Part shown: one piece after another, positions 22,977-30,971 of the stretch
Position numbering within the stretch: the first letter of the stretch is position 1
Layout: the number at the start of each line of letters is the position of its first letter
NCBI GenBank assembly: GCA_012934845.2
Contig: WNNJ02001949.1
Location: 186,001 to 250,000, forward strand
Reading direction: 5' to 3'
From: Pomphorhynchus laevis
Lineage: Eukaryota; Acanthocephala; Palaeacanthocephala; Echinorhynchida; Pomphorhynchidae
Length of the DNA: 64,000 bases
Notes under the pieces: model-generated
Databases searched by the model: none
The model's input: only the letters and a program-made list of their open reading frames with translations
What the model was told of the DNA's origin: nothing
Position numbers and translations under genes: made by a program

Positions 22977-24290
22977 TTAGAGTAAGTATAATGAATGATC
23001 AGATTCTAAATTCTCACCGATCGGCAAGGATTTTGTAAGCTCCGGCTTATTACTGTACTTTTTAGAGTTATTTCTTTGTGATCGCTGATATTCTTCGCTA
23101 TCATGTTCATGCGATCCATGAGCGTTGCTGTGACGATTATCTTCCGATTCGGTTGATGTATTCGCGGCCGCGGTGGTGGCGGTTGTAATGAATTCGTTAT
23201 TTCTTCGAACCATGTTTGAGCAACTCTTCAAAATTGATGCGATATTACTACTTTTATTCGTAATTAAGTGATTGGTGGTATTTGTTGTCACTATCATTTG
23301 TACTGCCGCTGGTGCGTCGTCATGTTGATCATGCTCAACACCTTGAACATCAACAACATTGTCGGGTAGTATAAGATCATCACACATGTTGAGTAACTGA
23401 TGAATGATCTGGTTGAGATGATCATTACAATTGTCGGGTGTATGATCGGCAACACTAGATTGGCTGCAATTCATCGTGGAAATTCCGGTTTTACCATTGT
23501 CAATCATAGTTTCTTCTTGGTTACTACTCGATGATACAAAGAAAGGCGCAGCAGATTCGTCGGCACCGGGTTCGTTGATAGAACCAGAAGCAAATTTTGC
23601 AAATTCATTCGATGGATTGCAATCAAGCCCATATTTAGGATCATATGATGTAAATGACATCATTGGTATTGTTGAATTGCTGTTAAGTATAAATGATGAC
23701 GATTCAAACTCCAATCCCTGTTGAGATGATCCTTTTAATTTTATCGTCAAGTTATCATTATCCTTGATTGGACAACAAATTAGATTATTGTATTCGTTCA
23801 TTTGATTATTATTTATTTGCATATCATTACTAGCTAAGGGATGCATTGAACTCTGATGCAGCTCACCAAGTTGTTGGATCTTATTTATTTGATCGGTAAC
23901 TTGTCCTGTCGGTGAATTAGCAGACATCAATAGATGACTTTCAGCATCAGTTGTAGTTGCACAATAAGTAAATATCATTTCTTTTTCGAAATCTGTTTGA
24001 CCGTAGTCCGACGATTGCTTTCTAACTTTGGTAAGAGATTTGGCTACATCAGTATCGTCATTATCGTCTACATTAAGCTGGGAATGATGATGCTGAAAAA
24101 CATCATTAGTAGCATCGAATGGAGTATCGTGCTTAGTGATATTGGCAGGAATGTCATCGTTACATTGAGACGCATGCTTGTTTATCGGTTCATTATCTGC
24201 GACTATCGTAGAAGTGGCGCTCACAGCATTATACTCAGTTTCAATTGATCTGGAGTTATATGTATCACAACGTCTAGTCATACAGGGTAG
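22977..24290 (-). other. Acidic disordered tail of the fused frame, possible host exon
   Basis: From roughly 24290 down to the stop the frame loses its GC-rich LINE composition and becomes AT-richer. It encodes stretches such as VDDNDDTDVAKSLTK, MTTDAES-like acidic runs, LNQIIHQLLNMCDDLILPD and TTATTAAANTSTESED, and ends ESDHSLYLL. Such composition is typical of disordered regions in nuclear or signalling proteins, but I recognise no family. No acceptor site with a good pyrimidine tract was seen at the change of composition. The border is therefore probably an insertion junction inside or next to an exon, and its exact position is uncertain by about 100 bases. Confidence 0.5.
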
Positions 24291-27200
24291 TCTTATCACA
24301 TCACGAGTTCGGCTCAAAGCACAAGTGTCTGGCTCGAAGAGGCGTTTCCCGGGTTCACCTGTTTCCTGGTGTCCACCATCAAATGTGGATATTGGGATCT
24401 GATCAAGTGACGCTAGCATTGCTTTGGCGTTGCCTCTCATTATTGCAATAGAGATGCGCTGGTATAAATGCGTGATCGTCACGGCGTAAGTGACTCCGCT
24501 TGTCCGGCTCATGTTATTTGCAACCCGTTTGATGACCCTGTTTCCCTCTTCATTCCATCCCCCAAACGACTCCACTACAGCGGCTGAGAATATATACCCC
24601 GCTGCTTCGACCCTGCTCTTGTACTTTCGGTCTTTAACATTAATCGCATACGACGTAGCGGCGGCGAGCTTTGCGTTAGCAGCTGAGCGACGGTATGCCG
24701 TCTGTTGGGGGTGAGTGACTGCAAAGTCGATTGCATGGGGAGGATCCCCATAAAATAGGATGTCTGCCGGCCGTTCACGTAGGTCCGGGATAATACCTCG
24801 CACTTCCAGAGCTACATCCATCCGGGCTGATTGTGCGGCTGCGAATACCACGTCACGAATAGCATTATGCCGCAGTCCTTGATAACCCCCGTATTGGCAT
24901 GTTAGCGAGTGTATGCCTTCCTTATCAGCTATGCGCATGCAGCGGCCGCATCTATAATTCCTTTCGTGTAAAGGAATTCCAAGCCACATGCGGACTAGAA
25001 TACAGAACTGTGGGGGTGTTAATTCCGTTCCAGATGCCGCATTTGGTACAGCGTTAAGCCAAGCCCCAGCTTTTGGACACGACACTGCATGTAGTCGGGC
25101 ACGATCCATTTCGCTAGCTGATTGTATAAGCTGTGTCGAGGCGAGATTTTCAATCAGGCGTGAGGTTGATGATTGACCGCCATCCGTAGACGGTATGAAG
25201 TGAGATCCCATTGTAGTTCTAAGGGTGGCTAATGCCTCTGAATAGCCAGGAAAAAGTGTAGGATCCAGACTGTATTCTTCTCCTACCTGCATCACGCTAT
25301 GTATAAATGCGCTCTGGACATGCGCCGCATTGCATCTTAGGCCAAATCCTCCCAGACGGATTGGGAGTGTCATCTGTGATTTCGCTGCTTCGTGTAGTTG
25401 ACACGCGCATATTTTCTGAAAGGCGCTGGCGATTTGTCTGTCGAATGACTGACAAAACGTTTTTGTAATCCTTGGATCAACTGAACGGAGAAGGTGGTTT
25501 ATCCTGGACGAGGAAGCGCAGTGTTTGAGTAGGAGGTATCCGACTTGAGGGTCTGGCAGCTTGGCTACTGCTTCAATTGTCTGGATTAGCGGTGGCAGAA
25601 TTTCGTTTGTCAGGTGGGTTTCTATGAAGGACTCGTCACCGATGGGTATGCCTAACAAGTGCATGTTTCCAGAGGTGTTCTCCGAAACCACCTCGGATAG
25701 TAGGGCCAAGCAAGAGCTAACGGCTTCAGGTGTGCCGATGACCTCTGTCTTTCGCCAATTTAGCTGCAATTTAATCGCCTTGAAACTCGTGTCTAGCCAG
25801 CCGAGTGCGGATGCGATTGCCGAAGGCGTCCCGCCGACTATGCCATCGTCCAGGTACCACGTGTTGAGGTTTATTCCAGGGATATGAGAAACGTGTTCAA
25901 TCGTTTTCTTAATGGCCAACGCGAAGAGGAACGGGCCCAATGGATCACCCTGCTGGACTCCTTCACATGAATTGAGAGGGTCCTGCGGGCCAAAACGAAG
26001 GGGTGCCTTGCACTTGTATGAAAAGTCAAACCATGGCAAGATCTCTGGGACGTTCTCTCGGACAGTTGCTCGTAAGTGCGCTCTGGACAATGAGTTGAAG
26101 GCGTTTGAAAGATCGATCTTTGCCCAGGCCCAGTTGTTGTCGTTGGCGTGAAGTTCGTGGATTCGTCGGATGTTGTGAACGATCCTTTCCACTGCGTTAG
26201 GGGTTGCTACTCCTAGTTGTGTTGGTTGTAGTAGACCAGCGAAACGTTTGCGGAGTTGGAGACATATGCATTTCGAGCACAGACGGCGTAGAGTTTCGCC
26301 AACGGCAATTGGTCTGATACCCCCGTCCTTTTTGGGAAGTGCGATCAAGTTCGCGCCGGCTATGTAAGGCGCCACTTCAGAGGGTGCTAGTCCCGCCAGA
26401 AGGTGGTTGACAAGGTGCGTCAGGTTTTCTGCTAGCGAACCGCCGCTATTTGCTCGTAACATGTCCTGGAGATGCTCCGGTCTTAGCCCCAGGCAACCTG
26501 GTCCCGATGCTGAAGGAAAAGAGTTGACCGCGGTAATGACGGTCTCGCGGCCTACAGATATAGACGAAATCGGATTGTTTGAAAGTCGTTCTATAAGATT
26601 AGGTGAGGATAGTTGCTGATCCCGCCAGATGCTGTATGTAAGGGGATGTAGTATTTGCAGTGCTGTCCGTGCTTGTGTAGATGGGCTGACTATTCCTCCT
26701 GAAACCAAACGCTGGAGTGCTTTACCGTAATTCCCATGCTTGGCCAGGTTGATACAAGCAATTTCTGAATTGCCGTTTAGTTTACGGTTTGCATATTTGT
26801 GTGGCGTTTGTATCATGGATGGCACATCCGTTGAGGCGGTTGTCGCGTAGGCTCTTATTGATTCGCAAATGTGCTTCTCGAGCTTATATCGACCTTTGCA
26901 TATTGTGGGCATTGGGCCACTGAAGCACGATTTTGCGAAGAGCAGCAGCTTTGTCCATGAACTGACATCTCCGATCTGCAGTGCATGTTTGATACTGTCA
27001 CAGAAGTAGGTGGCTGCTAGAACACGTGCTTTGTACGGAATGCGTATGACTGTTGTTGATTCTCTGCGCCAACATGATTGAAGACATGATAGACGGTTCG
27101 AAGCGTCGACTCTAGCGCTTGGAATTGCCAATGTTGGAGTTATGACTTCTGTCGTGGCCTCATTTGGCTGCACCTTGGACGCATGGTTGAAACAGCCAAA

Positions 27201-27458
27201 ACCCTCGCCCGAACCTGCACACCTAGAACCTCTGAACTTATGAAAGCGGAAGCATCCATTAGTTGTCAAAACGATGTCCCTCTGGCAGATGCGACATGGC
27301 CGCCTACCTCTGATAATATCATTTTGATCTTGCCCATCGTACGCCATTGTGTTTGGTAACATTGTAAGTAAGTTTGTAATTGCCAAGGTAAGTTTGTAAC
27401 TGTTGTATGTTATTTTATTGTATACTTTAAGATATTTCAATTTATGATAGTAGTACAA
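22977..27458 (-). CDS. RLE-class LINE polyprotein fused in frame to a long acidic tail
   Basis: This is one uninterrupted frame of 1493 codons. Residues about 55-80 form a zinc finger (CRICQRDIV ... H ... C, followed by AGSGEG). The RT domain spans about 370-650, with WAKIDLSNAFNSL near 441, GVQQGDPLGPFLF near 500, WYLDDG near 535 and LGIPIGDESF after it. Near 836-854 is a CCHC finger (CGRC ... HSLTC), then RPADILFYGDPPHAIDF near 895-910 and KYKSR near 943, the core of a restriction-like endonuclease. The family's C-terminal GNA box is near 1012. Normal copies end there; this frame continues about 460 residues rich in Asp, Asn, Ser, Thr and Gln with no LINE similarity. The first possible start may be too early, since the M before AYDGQDQND (residue 38) fits better. 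The LINE part looks whole and could copy itself. The tail may be host coding sequence. Confidence 0.8.
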   Translation of the reverse strand: MYYYHKLKYLKVYNKITYNSYKLTLAITNLLTMLPNTMAYDGQDQNDIIRGRRPCRICQRDIVLTTNGCFRFHKFRGSRCAGSGEGFGCFNHASKVQPNEATTEVITPTLAIPSARVDASNRLSCLQSCWRRESTTVIRIPYKARVLAATYFCDSIKHALQIGDVSSWTKLLLFAKSCFSGPMPTICKGRYKLEKHICESIRAYATTASTDVPSMIQTPHKYANRKLNGNSEIACINLAKHGNYGKALQRLVSGGIVSPSTQARTALQILHPLTYSIWRDQQLSSPNLIERLSNNPISSISVGRETVITAVNSFPSASGPGCLGLRPEHLQDMLRANSGGSLAENLTHLVNHLLAGLAPSEVAPYIAGANLIALPKKDGGIRPIAVGETLRRLCSKCICLQLRKRFAGLLQPTQLGVATPNAVERIVHNIRRIHELHANDNNWAWAKIDLSNAFNSLSRAHLRATVRENVPEILPWFDFSYKCKAPLRFGPQDPLNSCEGVQQGDPLGPFLFALAIKKTIEHVSHIPGINLNTWYLDDGIVGGTPSAIASALGWLDTSFKAIKLQLNWRKTEVIGTPEAVSSCLALLSEVVSENTSGNMHLLGIPIGDESFIETHLTNEILPPLIQTIEAVAKLPDPQVGYLLLKHCASSSRINHLLRSVDPRITKTFCQSFDRQIASAFQKICACQLHEAAKSQMTLPIRLGGFGLRCNAAHVQSAFIHSVMQVGEEYSLDPTLFPGYSEALATLRTTMGSHFIPSTDGGQSSTSRLIENLASTQLIQSASEMDRARLHAVSCPKAGAWLNAVPNAASGTELTPPQFCILVRMWLGIPLHERNYRCGRCMRIADKEGIHSLTCQYGGYQGLRHNAIRDVVFAAAQSARMDVALEVRGIIPDLRERPADILFYGDPPHAIDFAVTHPQQTAYRRSAANAKLAAATSYAINVKDRKYKSRVEAAGYIFSAAVVESFGGWNEEGNRVIKRVANNMSRTSGVTYAVTITHLYQRISIAIMRGNAKAMLASLDQIPISTFDGGHQETGEPGKRLFEPDTCALSRTRDVIRLPCMTRRCDTYNSRSIETEYNAVSATSTIVADNEPINKHASQCNDDIPANITKHDTPFDATNDVFQHHHSQLNVDDNDDTDVAKSLTKVRKQSSDYGQTDFEKEMIFTYCATTTDAESHLLMSANSPTGQVTDQINKIQQLGELHQSSMHPLASNDMQINNNQMNEYNNLICCPIKDNDNLTIKLKGSSQQGLEFESSSFILNSNSTIPMMSFTSYDPKYGLDCNPSNEFAKFASGSINEPGADESAAPFFVSSSSNQEETMIDNGKTGISTMNCSQSSVADHTPDNCNDHLNQIIHQLLNMCDDLILPDNVVDVQGVEHDQHDDAPAAVQMIVTTNTTNHLITNKSSNIASILKSCSNMVRRNNEFITTATTAAANTSTESEDNRHSNAHGSHEHDSEEYQRSQRNNSKKYSNKPELTKSLPIGENLESDHSLYLL

Positions 27459-27940
27459 AATACGTAGATTCAGTTAAGTGTTCTGTTTGTAAGATGTTGT
27501 AAATTTTAATGTTGTAATTTTTTTTGTATAAACAGTAAAATAAACACTTACATGAGTTCAAAATTTACGATTCATTTGCTGACATTAAAATGATAAGAAT
27601 ATATATGAGCAGATTATATATGTAGACAACTCTCTGTAAAATTCTGGCAAATTCATCTATTTAACGTAATGTTATTTATGCTATTAGCAATAAAAACATT
27701 AAGTTTATAAGCCTAGAAAAAAAATTTATATAAAAATGGAATATATTATATAAAATGTATTAAGTTTGATGGGAATTAAAATTTGCAAAAAAGTTCAAGG
27801 ATATGATGATATAAGGTGGCTCAAATGCCAAGTATTATCAATAGACTTTGAGTAAACATCACATAGAAATAACGATTCATTAGATTTCGGACTAGCAATC
27901 GAATGAAACAATAGCCAATTTAACGGATAACTTATTGAAA
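27459..27940. other. AT-rich sequence upstream of the LINE frame
   Basis: This is the 5' side of the - strand LINE. Immediately inside the frame, at 27362-27405, a short direct repeat (GTAAGTTTGTAA, twice) lies on the + strand. The rest of the interval shows no gene or repeat that I recognise. Confidence 0.4.
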
Positions 27941-28345
27941 ACCACTGGTGACTGGTGACGTTATATTAATAAGAAAGCATTTCAATACAACTTTTTAATT
28001 TACATGAACAGGAAACTATAAACCTGTATGCCTTTTTAAAACCTTCGTCTGAAATCGTTGTGCTGAAATCGTTGTGTGCTATCGTTCCTTCATCAGCTTA
28101 CGAAGGTTGGTGAATAAGCAACACCCTTTAGCTGAAGCGCAATGCACTAGCAAAAGCTCTCTAGCTACAAAGCATGAGCAAAGCTCCTGCACAGATGCTA
28201 TGATTCGTCACTCCACATATAGTGGTTATATGAATTGAAAACTACTGGTGACGTATATTTATAAGAAAGAATTTCATACAACTTTTTTAATTAACACGAA
28301 CAGGAAAGTATAAATCTGCATGATTTGTACAACCTTCGTCGGGAA
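27941..28345 (+). repeat. Direct repeat pair next to the palindrome
   Basis: About 100 bp at 27941-28045 (CTGGTGACG, then AAGAAAG, CATTTCAATACAACTTTTTA, GAACAGGAAA, ACCTTCGTC) recurs at 28240-28345 with small changes. Between them is GC-richer sequence with a tandem CTGAAATCGTTGTG pair at 28049-28078. It appears to be part of the same repeat complex as the palindrome at 28346-28852. Confidence 0.65.
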
Positions 28346-28852
28346 TATCTACCGGGAATGCGCCTGCCACAGACGCATAGCTCCAATGTGGCGTTTCGAC
28401 CTTAATCTACTCATCACTACATGGTGGTGTTATTAATTTGGCCCTGTAGCTACATAACTTCGACAGTACTTAATCCTCAGTAAACCTCTAAAATAATTCA
28501 CCAAGTGCACGCTCCTCTACCGGTTGCCAGCCTTACATCTGGTATGGTTTGCATTAGCAGTGACTTTACAGGAGAGCACGTGTGCTATGGTTCCTTTCTT
28601 CATCAGCTTACGAAGTTTACTGAACAAGTCTTTGCTTACGCAAACCATGCCTGATGTAAGGCTGGTCACTGGTGGAGGAGCGTGCGCTTAGTGAATTCCT
28701 TTCTGAGGTTTACTGAGGATTAAGTACTGTCGAAGTTGTGTAGTTACTGGGCCTCACTGATGAGACCACCTTATAGTGTTGAGTAGACTAAGGTCAAAAC
28801 GCCTCATTGGGAATAGGCGTCTGTGGTAGGCGCATTTTATTTCCTAAAAGCC
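28346..28852. mobile_element. Large palindrome (foldback), arms about 210 bp
   Basis: The left arm (28346-28560) and right arm (28636-28852) are reverse complements, for example GACAGTACTTAATCCTCAGT on the left against ACTGAGGATTAAGTACTGTC on the right. The spacer is about 75 bp. The outer ends read GAATGCGCCTGCCACAGACG and its complement. In the right arm CTGATGA at 28757 is followed by GACC, then GGTC and AAAAC at 28792-28800; the left arm has GGTCGAAAC at the same place. It is probably a non-autonomous retro- or DNA element with hammerhead-like elements. Confidence 0.75.
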
Positions 28853-29102
28853 GATACCACATTTCGTAATAACAATTTTATTCTTAAAATGATTTGTTAT
28901 TAATTTTCAAATAATCGATTTATAACTTCATAATTATTTTCAGTTCTATGTTAACTACAAAAAATTAGTGTTTTTTCGACGGATCAAATAATATGTGATT
29001 TAAAATAATGATGTATAGTTTCAACATTCTAAAAATGAAACTATCATTAAAATATTATATATCAAATATTCACAGAATACTTTATTACCACTATGCTTTC
29101 AG

Positions 29103-29126
29103 GAATTGCAAAGAACAAAAGATTAC
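29103..29126 (+). CDS. LRR gene, 24-nt microexon (predicted)
   Basis: GCTTTCAG is followed by 24 nt (one base, seven codons, two bases) and then the strong donor GTGAGT. The phase is exactly that of the LRR exons. It encodes NCKEQKI plus the split codon for Thr. Joining the exon ending at 11543 to this and to the exon at 30903 gives DFLNCKEQKITNIDATYVTS, a smooth reading that ends in another LRR-like unit. Very short exons are easy to predict by chance, so this rests on the phase and on sense across both joints. Confidence 0.45.
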
Positions 29127-29684
29127 GTGAGTATACAAATTACGCTAAAGAATTAATACAATTTTGAAAGATATTGAAGTATAAATGTTTGATATCTTTT
29201 AGTATTTAGTTTTATATGAAATATTAATGAAAATTAATATTAATTTTGTTAATAATATTAACGAATGTTCTTCATCTAATTTGTTTTCTATTGAAATTTT
29301 ATCAAAATTTAGCGTGTAATGTATTCCAAGACGGTTGCTATTGATGTATAAGTAACATAACCAGGTTTAATACACTACAATTAAAAAGAATTGTAGCAAA
29401 ATGTAAATTTGACTATTGTTGCCTACGACCTTGACTGAACTCAGTTATGATTATTTTTACGCCAAAGACAGGCCTCAGTTTAATAATCTATTTCATTTAA
29501 TTACCCATTTCTCTTGGTTACAATATATTATCAAATCTATTTATTGTTTCGGCATATGTTGAAACAACAATATATAATTAAATTGTATATAATGAAAATT
29601 GACTTGGAAATAGTTTACTTAATAAATAATAATCTCTCAAGCGAGAGTGATACCAATACGCGTGAATTATGTTTAATCTTTTAG
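29127..29684. other. AT-rich intron
   Basis: No feature was recognised in this stretch, apart from a small CTCTC/GAGAG hairpin near 29635-29650. Confidence 0.4.
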
Positions 29685-29720
29685 GCCAGACGCAAAAGAA
29701 TGACGATAACAGTATTAATA
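29685..29720 (-). repeat. End fragment of the hammerhead-like element
   Basis: On the - strand TACTGTTATCGTCATTCTTT, then TGCGTCTGGC, matches the right end of the element at 30270-30530. Only helix III and the sequence after the presumed cleavage site remain. Confidence 0.5.
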
Positions 29721-30269
29721 ATAAAGAATTAATATAATCTACGATTTATAGTATAATCTTATATTAAATTTAATATAAGATTTTTACTTTTACTAATTTT
29801 AATAATACAAACTGGAAAAATCCACAAAAATATAAACTTTATTTCGAGACTGTTCGTTTATTGCTAAATTCTTCAAACGTGATCTCTAACGCACACACTT
29901 ATGAAATACCACTGGGATGATCGCTTTTCGTTCTAATATTCACTTGTTCAGTATTTTGTTGTTACTTCTCACATCCGAGAGCCAAAAATGAGATAATTCG
30001 CTGTTAGCTGCATATTTTAAATTTACAAAAGTCTGCATATTTGAGGATGGTATCATTGTAGATATGCTAATCGGGAATTGAAAGAAAAGTAAAACTAAAA
30101 TATGATATATTTTTGACCATGGTGCCAATTAGAATTTTTATTAATAAACTTAATCTAATTGATTACAGCGAATGTTTCACGAGCATTTTTCCTGTAAACT
30201 TTCGAGTATATAAACTACCTAAACTTTTTTAAGGTAAAAACATTGCGCTTAAAAATAAGTGTAGGAACA

Positions 30270-30530
30270 TTTTGATACGAAAGAACAGCGATAACAGTAT
30301 TTGATATCGTTTCGTCATCATAATGACTCATCAGTGCCAGATCCCTCCCACTGCTGGATGCAGACGAGGACTAGCAGACGGCGAGAAACGAATCATGTGT
30401 ATGAGGTACTAGAACACCTCTAGTAACATCACGGGGTGCTAAACTAGCACTAAGGCTTCACCAAATAGGATAATGATTAGTCAGACAAAACGGTATCAAA
30501 TACTGTTATCGTCGTTCTTTCGCGTCTGGA
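30270..30530. mobile_element. Short element with inverted ends carrying hammerhead-like motifs
   Basis: The ends are inverted copies: CGATAACAGTATTTGATATC on the left and GGTATCAAATACTGTTATCG on the right, with GAAAGAAC outside. On the - strand at 30289-30334 is CTGATGA, a 5-bp helix II (GTCAT with ATGAC, loop TATG), then GAAA, then CGATA pairing with TATCG. On the + strand the right end has AAAA, CGGTA pairing with TATCG, then TC, giving the triplet GUC. The interior is unremarkable. It looks like a non-autonomous element about 260 bp long. Confidence 0.6.
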
Positions 30531-30902
30531 TTAAAATATTGTAAAATAATAATTTACTTATCAAATATAAAAACTAAAAATAAAATATTTTCTTATGTGA
30601 AATGTCAGGATATTACTAAAATAGTGGTTACTTTCAATGCAGTCAGCAACAATATTATTATGTGGATGCAAACAAGGCCAGTGATGGTTTCTCAGTCAAT
30701 TTGTTTGACCTTTTTTGAAATTGCATATAAAAGAGAAATAACAAATAATTGCTTGCTGCTTATATAGCAATATAGAATTATTCGAATGCTAAAGTTTTGA
30801 TAAGTGAATACATTAAATACTTGTGTGTAGCATATAAATATCGGAAATTGTATTGGGTAAATTTCTTAATAATAAAAATATATTGAAGATCATTTGTTCT
30901 AG
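30531..30902. other. AT-rich intron
   Basis: No feature was recognised. The interval ends at the acceptor of the exon at 30903. Confidence 0.4.
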
Positions 30903-30971
30903 AAACATCGATGCCACATATGTTACTTCAATTGATGATGACGCATTCAGTGGATCTGATTACAATCAAAT
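30903..30971 (+). CDS. LRR gene, degenerate repeat exon (predicted)
   Basis: TGTTCTAG precedes 69 nt in the LRR-gene phase (one base, 22 codons, two bases), followed by GTAAAA. It encodes NIDATYVTSIDDDAFSGSD followed by YNQM. It keeps the I..ID..AF core of an LRR. The unit is one residue shorter than the regular exons and starts with a different consensus, as in the second LRR block of some receptors. Confidence 0.5.

Noticed and set aside
23476-26619. Many + strand frames of 70-108 codons opposite the long LINE frame
   Set aside because: They are antisense shadows of the 1493-codon frame, without motifs of their own.
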